Of a DNA stretch of 27,538 nucleotides, positions 7,523 to 15,760 are shown in pieces. Position 1 is the stretch's first letter. Each line of letters begins with the position of its first letter. The notes beneath the pieces were generated by a model, which was not told the origin of the DNA, searched no databases, and saw nothing but the letters and a program-made list of their open reading frames with translations. This DNA is from CAYUXF01 sp964448755. GTDB taxonomy: Bacteria; Margulisbacteria; Termititenacia; Termititenacales; CAYUXF01. A program made the position numbers and the translations under genes. The stretch spans positions 1 to 27,538 of the forward strand of contig CAYUXF010000019.1 of NCBI GenBank assembly GCA_964448755.1, in the 5' to 3' direction.

Positions 7523-8628
7523 AAGGCGGCGCCGGGCAGATAAGCGCTTTTAACAATTTCAATAAGATAGTCCGGCAGCTGTGTGAGATTTTTCAGTGTA
7601 ATATATTCCTGGCAGGAGTGTACTTTTTCCATGCCAATTGCCAGTGCAATGGTGGGGATACCGTAATTATAAAAAACAGAGGCGTCAGAACCGCCTCCCG
7701 ATGGACTGATCTTGAAAGGTAGGCCCATTTTTTCGGATGCTCGCCGGGCAATGGCGGTGATGGCGGAGTCGTTGGCGGTATCGACTTTATCGTAGGTCCG
7801 GCTCACTTTAACAGTTGCTTTGCCACCGTTTTTGGCAGCGGTGGTCCTGAATATTTCACAGACATAGGTTACCTGTTCTGCCAGTTTTTTATCGTTTCTG
7901 CTGCGCACTTCTACTTTAATAGTGACTTTGTCGGGAACAATGTTTGTAGCTTGTCCGCCGCGGATGGTGCCAATATTTAATGTGGTTTCTTGGTCAATCC
8001 GCCCGCTATTTATTTTGGTTAGGGCATCGGCTGCTATCTTAATTGCATTGAGCCCCTCTTCCGGCGCTAATCCGGCATGAGCACTGCGGCCAAAAACAGT
8101 AATATCTAAATGATCTTTAGCGGGCGCCTTGGTAATTATCTCTCCGACATTGCCATCGCTGTCGAGCACAAAACAATAATCGGCCTGACAGTCGGCAAAT
8201 GAGAGTTTTTTGGCGCCGCGCAGATTGAGCTCTTCTTCAACAGTAAAAATGATCTTAATTTCATGATATTTAATTCTTTTATTTTTTAAAAGATGGACAA
8301 ATTCCAAAAGTGCCGCTACGCCAGCTTTATCGTCAGCGCCTAACACTGTTGTGCCATCGCTGGTAATTCGATCGGCGTAAAGAATTGGCTTAACGCCGTT
8401 GCCTGGCACGACGGTATCCATATGCGCGTTGAATAAAAGTGTCGGCCCGTTAGCCAAAACGCCTTTTAAGCAATAAATTAAATTTCCTTTGCGGTCAACA
8501 CGCCCTTTTAAACCTATTTTTTTTAATTCGCTTTGAATATATTTTCTGACATTTTCTTCATGTTTAGATACAGAATCTATTTTTACCAGATCTAAAAAAA
8601 ATTCTACGACATTAGGTAGTTTTGACAT
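7519..8628 (-). CDS. M20-family peptidase, PepT-like aminopeptidase
   Basis: This cytoplasmic di-zinc peptidase of the PepT/PepT2 branch probably trims N-terminal residues from short peptides. Visible metal and catalytic residues are H69 and D71 (NAHMDTV), bridging Asp99 (GADDKAG), the acidic cluster TVEEE (129-133, catalytic Glu plus metal Glu), the Asp in FVLDSDG, and the late His in EKVHSC. The inserted dimerisation domain sits between, around HLDITVFGRSAHAG. The 369-residue length is normal for the group. ATG 8628 is preferred over the TTG one codon earlier because GAGGGGG on the coding strand lies 8 nt upstream. The gene heads the leftward set M20 - xerD - M50 - dinG. Confidence 0.9.
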   Translation of the reverse strand: MSKLPNVVEFFLDLVKIDSVSKHEENVRKYIQSELKKIGLKGRVDRKGNLIYCLKGVLANGPTLLFNAHMDTVVPGNGVKPILYADRITSDGTTVLGADDKAGVAALLEFVHLLKNKRIKYHEIKIIFTVEEELNLRGAKKLSFADCQADYCFVLDSDGNVGEIITKAPAKDHLDITVFGRSAHAGLAPEEGLNAIKIAADALTKINSGRIDQETTLNIGTIRGGQATNIVPDKVTIKVEVRSRNDKKLAEQVTYVCEIFRTTAAKNGGKATVKVSRTYDKVDTANDSAITAIARRASEKMGLPFKISPSGGGSDASVFYNYGIPTIALAIGMEKVHSCQEYITLKNLTQLPDYLIEIVKSAYLPGAAL

Positions 8629-8695
8629 CAAGACATCCCCCTCTGAAACAGGAGTATTTTAACATAAAAAATATTTTATTGTTGGAGGGCTTATA

Positions 8696-9166
8696 TTATT
8701 GTGCCAGATGCTTTTTTATTAAGCCGGCCAGCTCAGCGGCCCTTTCTGCAAGGTGCTGATCAGCTGAAGCAGAGGTAATGGCGTCTATTTTTTGTTCTGG
8801 CCGCCACCAGGTACTGGAGCCGACAGTAGTAAATAAAATCAGCTTATCTTGAAACTTTGTTTTTTCTAAAAAGGAACGAACCTCTTTACTTGGTTTTCCA
8901 AAATGGAGCCAGCCAACAATGATAATTGCTTTATAATCCGAAAGATCTTTTTTTGAGAGCTGAGCTGTTTTTATAAAAGAGATATTTAAATTTTCTTTTG
9001 CCAGCAAATCGACAGTCGCTTTAACAAGGGCGTTTTTATAGTCACTTTCTTCTGTGGCAAAGACAATGCTGGTTTTTTTCTGCAGAGAACTTTGTTCAGA
9101 TGCTGATAAGTGTGAAATTAGTAATAGAATAAAAAAAACAGACAGGAATTTTTTGAGCTTTAACAT
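8696..9166 (-). CDS. Exported flavodoxin-fold protein
   Basis: This 156-residue protein has an N-terminal signal peptide or membrane anchor (KLKKFLSVFFILLLISHLSASEQ). A Rossmann-like alternation follows: TSIVFATEESDY, then KAIIIVGWLHFGKPSKEVRSFL, then KLILFTTVGSSTW, ending with KIDAITSASADQHL. The pattern resembles flavodoxin-like domains in which the loops after strands 1, 3 and 4 cradle FMN, although the first phosphate loop is not the classic T/SxTGxT. Function is not known; a periplasmic electron carrier is possible, and flavin binding is unproven. No lipobox cysteine is present. It appears to have its own leaderless promoter (9173-9181) and lies 39 nt downstream of the U32 gene. Confidence 0.65.
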   Translation of the reverse strand: MLKLKKFLSVFFILLLISHLSASEQSSLQKKTSIVFATEESDYKNALVKATVDLLAKENLNISFIKTAQLSKKDLSDYKAIIIVGWLHFGKPSKEVRSFLEKTKFQDKLILFTTVGSSTWWRPEQKIDAITSASADQHLAERAAELAGLIKKHLAQ

Positions 9167-9172
9167 GGCTTA

Positions 9173-9181
9173 ATTATATCA
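9173..9181 (-). promoter_or_regulatory. Extended -10 element, leaderless start for the flavodoxin-fold gene
   Basis: On the minus strand TGATATAAT (9181-9173) contains a perfect TATAAT with the TG extension. The hexamer ends exactly 6 nt before the ATG at 9166, so transcription should begin at or next to the A of the start codon. No Shine-Dalgarno site could then exist. Confidence 0.6.
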
Positions 9182-9205
9182 TAACCAGTGTAGCCGATAA
9201 GAAAG

Positions 9206-11029
9206 TTATTCTAGAAATAGTTCCATTTCACAGAGCTGGCAGTTTGTTCTAATAGTGAGCCGGTCTTTTTGGTCGTTCTCTAAATAGAATGTTTTGTTTT
9301 GGTTTTCTGGCGTGCAGAGCCCCAGCTCATGCAGCAAACAGTATTTGCCGGTAAAGATCTTTTGGCCGCGTAAGTCTAAGCCGCTTTCGGCGGCTCTTTC
9401 CTTTATTGTAGCGCCGTGTTTTTTTAAAAAAGCGGCTGCTTGTTCATTTAAGACATTGGCGCTAAAGAAAAGCTCTTTTTCCGGATAAGGGTTTTCTTGA
9501 GGGGGGGCCGGCAGAGTTTTTTTAAGCCGCGGATAGCGCTTGTTCCGCTCAGCTGTCAGTTTTTCTATTAAATTTCGCCGCAGCTGATTAAGTATTTTGG
9601 GCGGAATAAAATAGTCGGCATTAAGATCAATAAAGATATTTTCTGCTGCAAAAATACTGTCGCCCAGCTTACTTAAATGTTCTTTGATCTGTGCGGCGGC
9701 CTGTTCTGGTTTTTGGGCAGGTTGTTTTTCTACAGCTATTTTTTCCGTGGCAATAAGATTATCTTCATCGCGGCCTTTAAGGAAAAAACCGGCTGCTGTT
9801 TCGGCCAGCGTTAGCTCTACTGCTACTCTTCTGCTGGGCAGCGTGCTTTTAAGCTGCTGCTCAAAAGCGGGGTCGTAATTGCGGTAAAGTTCAGTTCCTT
9901 CTTCCGGCAGCTCTCCGGTAATACTATTACTTAGTTTAATGTAGCCGTCGGTAAAATCATTAACAAAGCCGCCGGTCATTTCGCCCTTTTTGTTAAAGTA
10001 ACAGAGACCGTCGCCGTTGTGGAGCTCTCTTTTTTGGTCCAGCTTAAAGCGCGGTCCTTTTATGGCGCTGACCCGGCCGAGATATTCGCCAATAGACTTA
10101 GGCGTGTTGAGCGATCTGCTTTCTTTTTGCCGGCCGGCAAAAAAATACTCGGTAAAGCCGCGGTTAAAAGTTTTGGCAGGATTGGGAGTAAAGGCTACTT
10201 TGGTTTTGCCGCTAGAGGCCCGCTGATATTTTTTATTATCAATTATTTTATCTAGTTCCTGGCGGTAAAAACTGACGATGTTTTTTACATAGGCTTCATC
10301 TTTTAAACGTCCTTCAATTTTAAAAGAGGTTATGCCCGCAGCTGCCAGCTCTGCCAGGCGGTGAGAAAGGTTGAGGTCTTTTAGCGAGAGCAAATATTGT
10401 TCTTTGATCAGCGGTTTTTTTTCATTATCATAAAGCGAATATTTTTTGCGGCAGGGCTGGGCGCAGTTGCCTCTGTTGCCGCTGCGGCCGCCTAGCGCGT
10501 AACTTAAATAACATTGGCCGCTGTAGGCAACGCAGAGCGCCCCGTGGACAAAACATTCCAGCGCAACAGTAGTTTGCGCGCGGATATTTTTGATCTCCGG
10601 CAGAGATAATTCGCGGGCCAGCACGACTCTTTGCAGGCCGGCTTTTTCAAGAAATAAGACTTTCTCAGCGGTGCGGTTGTTCATTTGCGTGCTGGCAAAA
10701 AGCGGGATCGGCGGCAGAGCGGCTTCTAGTAAGGCGTAATCCTGAATAATTACGGCATCGACGCCGAGCGCGTAGAGTTTTTCAATAAGTTCAACGGCGG
10801 CTGGCAGTTCGCTGTCTTTTAGCAAGGTATTGACGGCAACATAAACACGCGCCCAGTATTGATGGGCATAGTTGACCAGTGTGGCGATATCATCTAAGGA
10901 GTTAGCCGCTTTGTCGCGGGCGCTAAATTTTTCTGCACCAATATAAACAGCGTCGGCGCCGCAATTTATTGCTGCCAGTCCGCAGGCGAGGTCTTTGGCC
11001 GGTGCTAATAATTCCAGGGGAGTAGACAT
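9206..11029 (-). CDS. U32-family protein, RlhA-like (23S rRNA hydroxycytidine formation)
   Basis: This 607-residue U32 (collagenase-like) protein has an extra C-terminal region of the size of DUF3656. That architecture is typical of RlhA/YdcP, needed for 5-hydroxycytidine at 23S rRNA C2501. U32 members of this type are now known to be iron-sulfur hydroxylases or tRNA/quinone-modifying enzymes rather than proteases. The N-terminal TIM-barrel part begins LELLAPAKDL and GADAVYIGAEKFSAR. The signature region FVHGALCVAYSGQCYLS ... GNRGNCAQPCRKKY supplies clustered cysteines C166, C173, C189 and C193, suitable for an Fe-S cluster. Two further cysteines lie at the C-terminus (TNCQLCEMELFLE). RlhA is the best match by length; another U32 branch cannot be excluded. 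It starts from a predicted leaderless promoter. Confidence 0.87.
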   Translation of the reverse strand: MSTPLELLAPAKDLACGLAAINCGADAVYIGAEKFSARDKAANSLDDIATLVNYAHQYWARVYVAVNTLLKDSELPAAVELIEKLYALGVDAVIIQDYALLEAALPPIPLFASTQMNNRTAEKVLFLEKAGLQRVVLARELSLPEIKNIRAQTTVALECFVHGALCVAYSGQCYLSYALGGRSGNRGNCAQPCRKKYSLYDNEKKPLIKEQYLLSLKDLNLSHRLAELAAAGITSFKIEGRLKDEAYVKNIVSFYRQELDKIIDNKKYQRASSGKTKVAFTPNPAKTFNRGFTEYFFAGRQKESRSLNTPKSIGEYLGRVSAIKGPRFKLDQKRELHNGDGLCYFNKKGEMTGGFVNDFTDGYIKLSNSITGELPEEGTELYRNYDPAFEQQLKSTLPSRRVAVELTLAETAAGFFLKGRDEDNLIATEKIAVEKQPAQKPEQAAAQIKEHLSKLGDSIFAAENIFIDLNADYFIPPKILNQLRRNLIEKLTAERNKRYPRLKKTLPAPPQENPYPEKELFFSANVLNEQAAAFLKKHGATIKERAAESGLDLRGQKIFTGKYCLLHELGLCTPENQNKTFYLENDQKDRLTIRTNCQLCEMELFLE

Positions 11030-11035
11030 AGAATA

Positions 11036-11064
11036 AATATAGGCTCTTTTTAGAGAATAAACAA
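11036..11064 (-). promoter_or_regulatory. Leaderless promoter of the U32 gene
   Basis: On the minus strand TTGTTT (11064-11059), a 17-bp spacer and TATATT (11041-11036) form a good promoter. The -10 box ends 6 nt before ATG 11029, placing the transcription start at the initiation codon. No ribosome site is visible. Confidence 0.6.
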
Positions 11065-11070
11065 GGGCGC

Positions 11071-12666
11071 TTAAAAACTCAATTGGCCGAGGATATAGCG
11101 AACGTATTCTTCTTTGCTAAACTCACAAATTGTCGCCCAGCAGAAAAGAGTTTCTTCTGCCTCAAAGGCCGCCGCTTGTTTTCTGTTGTCGGTGCTTTTT
11201 ATGCCAGTGGCTATTTTTTTTAAAAGTATTTTTGCGGAAATATTCTCGTTGTCAGGATCGCGAAAAGCTAAGAAACTTTTTAAAAGTGATTCTTTTCTTT
11301 CGCTAAGCGGAGCGTTGATATTAAATTGTTCGTGGAGAAAACTTTCAATGAAATTTTGCAGATCCTGCTTGCTTAAGCCGCTGGCAATGGCGGACTGCAC
11401 AATTATATTTTTTAAATAGCCGAGATATTTTTTAGTTTCTTTGTGATTATAGAGCCGTTTATATTGTTCTACTTTTTTTTGAATTTTTTTATCTGAAACA
11501 AAATCCAAACATCCTTCAATATCGCCAAAAAATTTGCCAAAAAGCGCAAAGAAAAGATTATAAATATCATGTTGATAGAGTGCCTTTAATTTATGAAGAT
11601 ACTTATCATTTATTGATGCGATCGTTTTATTGATATTGTGGCGCGATATTTTTAAGAACTGCGCACAATATTGGCTAGCTAAAATTTGTACAAATAAATT
11701 TATTTCTTTTAAAACCGTTTCTTGCAAGGCGCCGTTTTTTTGACTGAGAAGTGCTGTATGGATATTTTCTAGAGCAAGGTTCGCAACGTTAGACTTTAAC
11801 ACTGGCAACAGCTGGGTAATACCCAGCGAAAACAAACTGGCTTGAGCTTGTTCTGCTAGATCAGTTTCAATTTTATTAATTATGTTTTTTATATCGGACA
11901 GAACATCAGAAAAAAGGCGTTCGGTAAACTGGTCCTTTTCTTTAAAGAGTGCGCGCAGTTCTTTTTCAATGGTTTTATTGCTGGTTATTTTGGCTTGCAG
12001 CTCCTGGCTTAAAGCTTCGGCCGTCTCTGGCAAAACTATTAACTGGCCTATCAGTTCATTTTTTTCCTGGCTGGCGACAGCTTGGTTTTGATGGAGCGGA
12101 TAAATAATTGCTTCAAAATAAGCACTATCTTTAGTTAATAATTTTTTTTCAATTGTTTGGGCAAAGAGCTGACTGTCCATGATCAATAATTCCGTAATTT
12201 CTTTTAAACAGACCGCAAGTTGCTCTTCTTTAATAAAAGCAGGAAAAGATAGATATTTTTTTATAAAAGAGAAATCGTTCAGGGCCTCTAGGTAAAACTT
12301 TTTGCCGCTGGCGGTGATCTGTTCTATATTTTTGGCTAACCAGAGCTTATTTTTTTCTTCAAAAGCCGACTCCAGCTCAAGCATAGTTAAAACATGGCCA
12401 ATGGATTGTTCAATATCTTTAATTACAAGATCTTGATTTTTTTTAGTTTTACTTTCAATATGTTCTCTAATTTCTTTGACCATATTGGCCATGATCCTAA
12501 TGGCACGTTGATTTTCTGCTTGTTCTTTGCTGTTTTTAGCGCTATTTTTTAATTGCAGTAAAAGCCCGGCAAAGATATAAAAAAAGTAAAAACCGGCGCT
12601 ATCTACTTTATTATAGTAGACCAGCGTGGGGTTTTCTTCGGGAAGCAGTTTATTTACAAATAACAA
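11071..12666 (-). CDS. Unrecognised large alpha-helical protein (531 aa)
   Basis: No family is recognised. The protein is rich in Lys, Glu, Leu, Ile and Gln and is predicted almost wholly helical, with coiled-coil-prone stretches such as residues 45-75 and the 220-260 region. A moderately hydrophobic patch near the N-terminus (AGFYFFYIFAGLLLQL) could be a buried helix or a weak membrane contact, but there is no clear signal peptide. The C-terminal segment (454-473, ERKESLLKSFLAFRDP) resembles one in the unknown protein encoded at 15819-17231 (EKKTETLVDILLAFNDP). The start is a TTG preceded by AAAGGCGG with a 6-nt gap, downstream of a good promoter; no better start exists because the frame lacks an early ATG. 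It is divergent from slt. A structural or regulatory role is possible, but none can be assigned. Confidence 0.7.
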   Translation of the reverse strand: MLFVNKLLPEENPTLVYYNKVDSAGFYFFYIFAGLLLQLKNSAKNSKEQAENQRAIRIMANMVKEIREHIESKTKKNQDLVIKDIEQSIGHVLTMLELESAFEEKNKLWLAKNIEQITASGKKFYLEALNDFSFIKKYLSFPAFIKEEQLAVCLKEITELLIMDSQLFAQTIEKKLLTKDSAYFEAIIYPLHQNQAVASQEKNELIGQLIVLPETAEALSQELQAKITSNKTIEKELRALFKEKDQFTERLFSDVLSDIKNIINKIETDLAEQAQASLFSLGITQLLPVLKSNVANLALENIHTALLSQKNGALQETVLKEINLFVQILASQYCAQFLKISRHNINKTIASINDKYLHKLKALYQHDIYNLFFALFGKFFGDIEGCLDFVSDKKIQKKVEQYKRLYNHKETKKYLGYLKNIIVQSAIASGLSKQDLQNFIESFLHEQFNINAPLSERKESLLKSFLAFRDPDNENISAKILLKKIATGIKSTDNRKQAAAFEAEETLFCWATICEFSKEEYVRYILGQLSF

Positions 12667-12695
12667 AACTATCCGCCTTTCACAGCATTTTGTTA

Positions 12696-12725
12696 TTTAT
12701 CGTTAGCTGGCGGAAATTGTTGCAA
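12696..12725 (-). promoter_or_regulatory. Predicted promoter for the 531-aa protein gene
   Basis: On the minus strand TTGCAA (12725-12720) and GATAAA (12701-12696) are 18 bp apart. This gives a leader of about 25 nt that carries the AAAGGCGG ribosome site. It overlaps the slt promoter region head to head. Confidence 0.45.
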
Positions 12726-12734
12726 AAAAAAGTT

Positions 12735-12761
12735 TTGTTAGTCTTTTTTTTTTGCGATAAT
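12735..12761 (+). promoter_or_regulatory. Predicted promoter of slt, near-leaderless
   Basis: TTGTTA (12735-12740) and GATAAT (12756-12761) are spaced by 15 bp, slightly short. The -10 box ends 7 nt before the slt ATG, so the transcript should start at or one base before the start codon. The only G-rich bases upstream (GAGCAG) abut the ATG and would not be in the message. Confidence 0.5.
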
Positions 12762-12768
12762 AGAGCAG

Positions 12769-14430
12769 ATGCTAAAACGAATAATTATTATTGCACTTCT
12801 TTTGAGCCTAAGTCTGGCAAATCCCTCCGTTAAAGATTTTCAGAGCGGCAAAAAAGCCTGGCAAGCGCAAAATTATTTAAAAGCACATTCTTTTTTTGAA
12901 AAAGCCGCAAAAAATAAAAAGCTAAAAGACTATGCGGGGTACTATTCTTTAAGCAGTGCGGTTTATTCCGGCAAGACAGAATTAATGAAACCGTTCTTAA
13001 ATATTGTTACTGCGTTGAGTGCATCGGCGCCTTACCGCGAAGACACCTATTTATTGCAGCAGGCAGCAAGGCAGCTTTGCGGCGTGGAGATCCCTGCGGA
13101 AGATAAATTTGCCTGTGCCAAATATTTTTTAACTAAAAAACAATTCGGCATGGCTAAAGTTTTTTACAGCAGCTGTGCGCAGGAAAAAGCCTATTATCAA
13201 GCCTCCAGCTACGGCTTAATAGAGGCCTTGCTTGGCGAAGGTAAACGGGAAGAAGCCCGTGCGCTCTTAAATAAGCTCCCTTTCTCGGAAAGAAAGCTCT
13301 ATTGGCTGGGACGACTTTCCCCTTATCGTCAGCGGCTGACTTATTACAAACAACTGATAGCCAATTATCCCAAAAGTAATTATCTGCCCGAGGCGGCATT
13401 GACCCTTTTCTATTATCACAAGAAATTTAGCAATTATACAGAAATGCTAAATTACTTAAATGTCTTAAAAAAGAATGAGCAGTATTTCAGTGTCGCTTCT
13501 TTTGAAAAAGGTTATATTTACTATAGTTTAAAAAAATATCGCTATGCACTTGCTAACTTTAAAGCGGTGAGACCCAGCAGTGTTTATTATCCGGCAGCGC
13601 TTTATTGGCAGGCTAAAACTTACAAAAGATTGGGTTCAAATAAACAAACTGAAGAATTGTTCACTAAAATTGGACAAGAATATCCGCTTTCTTTTTATGC
13701 GTATCGAGTTAAGCAAATAGAAAATATTGGCCCTGATCTACAGCAAATAGAACAAGAAATAGTTAAACCGCATTATTTTAAACGACTGCCAGCCAGAGCC
13801 CGCTTATTATTGCAGGCTCAAGCGTATGATGATGCCTTTTATGAACTGGAAACATCTTTCCCGGACAAAAAAGAGTACTGGCATATACTTGCTAACCATT
13901 TAGTGACGGAAAAACAATATCAGCTGTTAACAAAGGTAAACAAATATTTAAAAAATCCGCGCTATTTATATCCGCTGGCATATCAAGCAGAAATAAAAGC
14001 GGCTACCGAGCGCTTTCCGCTGGAGCCGGCTTTGATTTTGGCTGTAATGCGCCAGGAATCTGGGTTTGATGAGCGAGTTGTCTCCTGGGCTCAAGCGCAG
14101 GGTTTAATGCAGTTAATTCCCTCAACTGCACAAATGTGCGCTGAGCGGCTTAAGATAGAAACTTACGATGTTTTTAAACCGGAAGACAATATTTTATTTG
14201 GTACTTATTATTTAAGCTCGCTGGTGACGGCCTATCACTCAGCAGTGGATGCTATTGCTGCCTATAATTGTGGGCCAGGGAACCTGGCTTCTTTTAAAAG
14301 AGATGAAGATATTGATGTCTTTATTGAGAATATCACTTTACGTGAGACGCGAGATTATGTTAAAAAAGTGCTGGCCAACTACTGGGCGTATAGCTTGTTA
14401 TATGAAGAGATAACAGGAGTTAAAAAATGA
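12769..14430 (+). CDS. slt: Soluble lytic murein transglycosylase with TPR-like superhelix
   Basis: This periplasmic enzyme cleaves the MurNAc-GlcNAc bond of peptidoglycan to give anhydro-muropeptides during wall remodelling. The signal peptide is short and hydrophobic (MLKRIIIIALLLSLSLA). The next roughly 390 residues are helical repeats of TPR type (for example FQSGKKAWQAQNYLKAHSFF and YIYYSLKKYRYALANFKAV), as in the ring-forming domain of Slt70. The C-terminal SLT domain begins PLEPALILAVMRQES, with catalytic Glu430. It continues through GLMQLIPSTA (445-454), YYLSSL and IAAYNCGPGN. The 553-residue length fits the Slt70 group better than MltC or MltE. No lipobox is present, so it should be soluble. 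Its stop overlaps the next start (ATGA). Confidence 0.93.
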   Translation: MLKRIIIIALLLSLSLANPSVKDFQSGKKAWQAQNYLKAHSFFEKAAKNKKLKDYAGYYSLSSAVYSGKTELMKPFLNIVTALSASAPYREDTYLLQQAARQLCGVEIPAEDKFACAKYFLTKKQFGMAKVFYSSCAQEKAYYQASSYGLIEALLGEGKREEARALLNKLPFSERKLYWLGRLSPYRQRLTYYKQLIANYPKSNYLPEAALTLFYYHKKFSNYTEMLNYLNVLKKNEQYFSVASFEKGYIYYSLKKYRYALANFKAVRPSSVYYPAALYWQAKTYKRLGSNKQTEELFTKIGQEYPLSFYAYRVKQIENIGPDLQQIEQEIVKPHYFKRLPARARLLLQAQAYDDAFYELETSFPDKKEYWHILANHLVTEKQYQLLTKVNKYLKNPRYLYPLAYQAEIKAATERFPLEPALILAVMRQESGFDERVVSWAQAQGLMQLIPSTAQMCAERLKIETYDVFKPEDNILFGTYYLSSLVTAYHSAVDAIAAYNCGPGNLASFKRDEDIDVFIENITLRETRDYVKKVLANYWAYSLLYEEITGVKK

Positions 14431-14846
14431 GACCTTTTATTTGGGCAATATTAGCTGCTTTGGTTTGGGGGATCGTCCCTATTTTAGAAAAAGCTGGTTT
14501 AATGCGGGTCGATCCGTTAAGCGGCCTGTTCTTTAGATGTTTAGGTGTTTCTCTGGGCCTGGTTTTTTTATTGGTTTTTAATAAAAACGGCGTGCAGCAT
14601 GTTTTAGGCAATTTTCATTGGAGTTATTTGCTGCTTATTTTAGGTGGTTTTTTGGCCAGTTTTGTTGGGCAGATCTTTTTTTATAACGCGCTTAAAACAG
14701 GCGAAGCCTCACGAGTAACACCGCTTGTTGGTGCTTACCCGCTGGTAACTTTTATTCTGGCATTATTTTTTTTCAGCGAAAAATTAACGCTGGGGAAGTC
14801 TGTAGGGGTTCTTTTGATATTGAGCGGTATTTTTTTCTTAAAATAA
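14427..14846 (+). CDS. Half-size EamA/DMT-family membrane transporter
   Basis: This 139-residue protein has about five hydrophobic segments and one EamA-type domain. It begins with the usual FIWAILAALVWGIVPILEKAGL. Near the C-terminus it carries the motif EASRVTPLVGAYPLVTFILALFFF in split form (residues about 92-115), followed by SEKLTLGKSVGVLLILSGIFFL. Most EamA proteins carry two such domains in ten helices. Single-domain forms are known and presumably dimerise; substrates range over metabolites and cannot be predicted. The ATG overlaps the slt stop by 4 nt, so translation is coupled to slt. This may point to export or recycling of a cell-wall or amino-acid-type compound, but that is speculation. 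Confidence 0.85.
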   Translation: MRPFIWAILAALVWGIVPILEKAGLMRVDPLSGLFFRCLGVSLGLVFLLVFNKNGVQHVLGNFHWSYLLLILGGFLASFVGQIFFYNALKTGEASRVTPLVGAYPLVTFILALFFFSEKLTLGKSVGVLLILSGIFFLK

Positions 14847-14885
14847 CGGCTTTTTAATCTTCTCTTGCTAACAATGATATAATAA

Positions 14886-14914
14886 TTGTTGCTGGAACTT
14901 AATTAAAATATAAC
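14886..14914 (+). promoter_or_regulatory. Predicted promoter of the Met-rich membrane protein gene
   Basis: TTGTTG (14886-14891), a 17-bp spacer and TATAAC (14909-14914) predict a start near 14921 and a leader of about 36 nt. That leader carries the strong ribosome site AGAGGAGGTG. Confidence 0.55.
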
Positions 14915-14956
14915 GGTATATTGTTAAGTTCTTGTTTTTTAGAGGAGGTGAAGAAG

Positions 14957-15265
14957 ATGTTTTGGTTTAATATACTGGTATTTTTAACAGTGGCTTATGG
15001 TGTTTTAGTTGTAGCCGATAAGCAAAAGACAGTGTGGATAAAGAACATCGGTTATGTGTTATCGGGTTTGATAGCTACAATAGTAGTTGTTTCGCTGTTT
15101 TTTGGTTTTAATTATCGCGGACATTTTTTTAAAGGTGATCGGCAGATGATGATGATGAGAGACCCGCAAATGAAGATGATGATGAAAGAAAAATGCCCGA
15201 GAATGGAGCAAGATCAACAGCAAAAACCTGTTGAAAATAAGCCTGCAGTAAAAACAACAAAATAA
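14957..15265 (+). CDS. Small two-helix membrane protein with Met-rich tail
   Basis: The 102-residue protein is not recognised as a family member. Two membrane segments are seen, at about residues 3-20 (FNILVFLTVAYGVLVVA) and 32-52 (GYVLSGLIATIVVVSLFFGF). A hydrophilic tail follows in which nine of the twenty residues 64-83 are Met, with one Cys (QMMMMRDPQMKMMMKEKC), and it ends in a Gln/Pro/Lys-rich stretch. Clustered Met with Cys can bind Cu(I) or Ag(I), so a metal-related role is conceivable, but no metal genes are adjacent. The tract may also have grown by slippage of ATG triplets. ATG 14957 is chosen because the AGAGGAGGTG ribosome site lies 6 nt upstream; an in-frame TTG at 14921 has none. 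The gene has its own promoter and terminator, so it is a single-gene unit. Confidence 0.8.
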   Translation: MFWFNILVFLTVAYGVLVVADKQKTVWIKNIGYVLSGLIATIVVVSLFFGFNYRGHFFKGDRQMMMMRDPQMKMMMKEKCPRMEQDQQQKPVENKPAVKTTK

Positions 15266-15287
15266 TAAAAAATGTTTTTATTAAATT

Positions 15288-15316
15288 AAAAGGCTGTCAT
15301 TAATGACAGCCTTTTT
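15288..15316. terminator. Bidirectional Rho-independent terminator
   Basis: GGCTGTCATT (15292-15301) is followed at once by its complement AATGACAGCC (15302-15311). The stem is extended by four A before it and a run of five T after it. It lies between the convergent Met-rich and DUF2177 genes and can serve both, with A/T tracts on each side. Confidence 0.88.
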
Positions 15317-15326
15317 CTTGAAATAT

Positions 15327-15719
15327 TTAATGAAAGAATTTATAAATTATTAAAGCCGCAAGCGCGGTCATAAAAATTCCCCAGCCGGTATCAATAAAAA
15401 GTACAGTTAAGGGCCAACCTTTAAGTGTGGCATAATTTGTTAAATTATAAGTTCCATAAGCAGTTAAGCCCAATAAGGCCCCTAAAAAAACTGCGCGCAG
15501 CAGGCTCTGCTGTTTTAACGCCGGCTCCAGAACAAAAATTGCCAGAGCGGCAGCATACATAAAATAGAAAGCTAGTATTGCCGGCCAGGAAAAAGCATTC
15601 TTAAATAAGAAGCCGATCTGCGCTTGATAAAATTTTTTAGAAATAATTCCGAGCCAGATGAAATCTAAAAAACCGGTAACCACTAGGGCTTGTAGGTAAA
15701 GCTTTATTAAGGAATCCAT
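15327..15719 (-). CDS. DUF2177-family integral membrane protein
   Basis: This 130-residue protein of four predicted membrane helices matches the DUF2177 pattern. It has LDFIWLGIISKKFYQAQIG near the start, then GALLGLTAYGTYNLTNYATLKGWP, then VLFIDTGWGIFMTALAALIIYK. The function of the family is not established. The start is ATG 15719, with AAAGGAGG on the coding strand 8 nt upstream. The frame remains open further upstream to 15977, but the extra residues are not like the family and lie beyond the promoter. It converges with the Met-rich gene on a shared terminator. Confidence 0.9.
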   Translation of the reverse strand: MDSLIKLYLQALVVTGFLDFIWLGIISKKFYQAQIGFLFKNAFSWPAILAFYFMYAAALAIFVLEPALKQQSLLRAVFLGALLGLTAYGTYNLTNYATLKGWPLTVLFIDTGWGIFMTALAALIIYKFFH

Positions 15720-15747
15720 GAGCAGGGCCTCCTTTAAAAGTTTATTA

Positions 15748-15756
15748 ATTATATCA
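15748..15756 (-). promoter_or_regulatory. Extended -10 promoter of the DUF2177 gene
   Basis: On the minus strand TGATATAAT (15756-15748) is a perfect TATAAT with TG extension. It predicts a leader of roughly 22 nt that includes the AAAGGAGG site. No good -35 box is seen. Confidence 0.5.
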
Positions 15757-15760
15757 TGGC

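Noticed and set aside
15162..15190. ATG-triplet run considered as a microsatellite without coding meaning
   Set aside because: It is in frame inside a well-supported small gene with a promoter, ribosome site and terminator, so it is recorded as the Met-rich tail.
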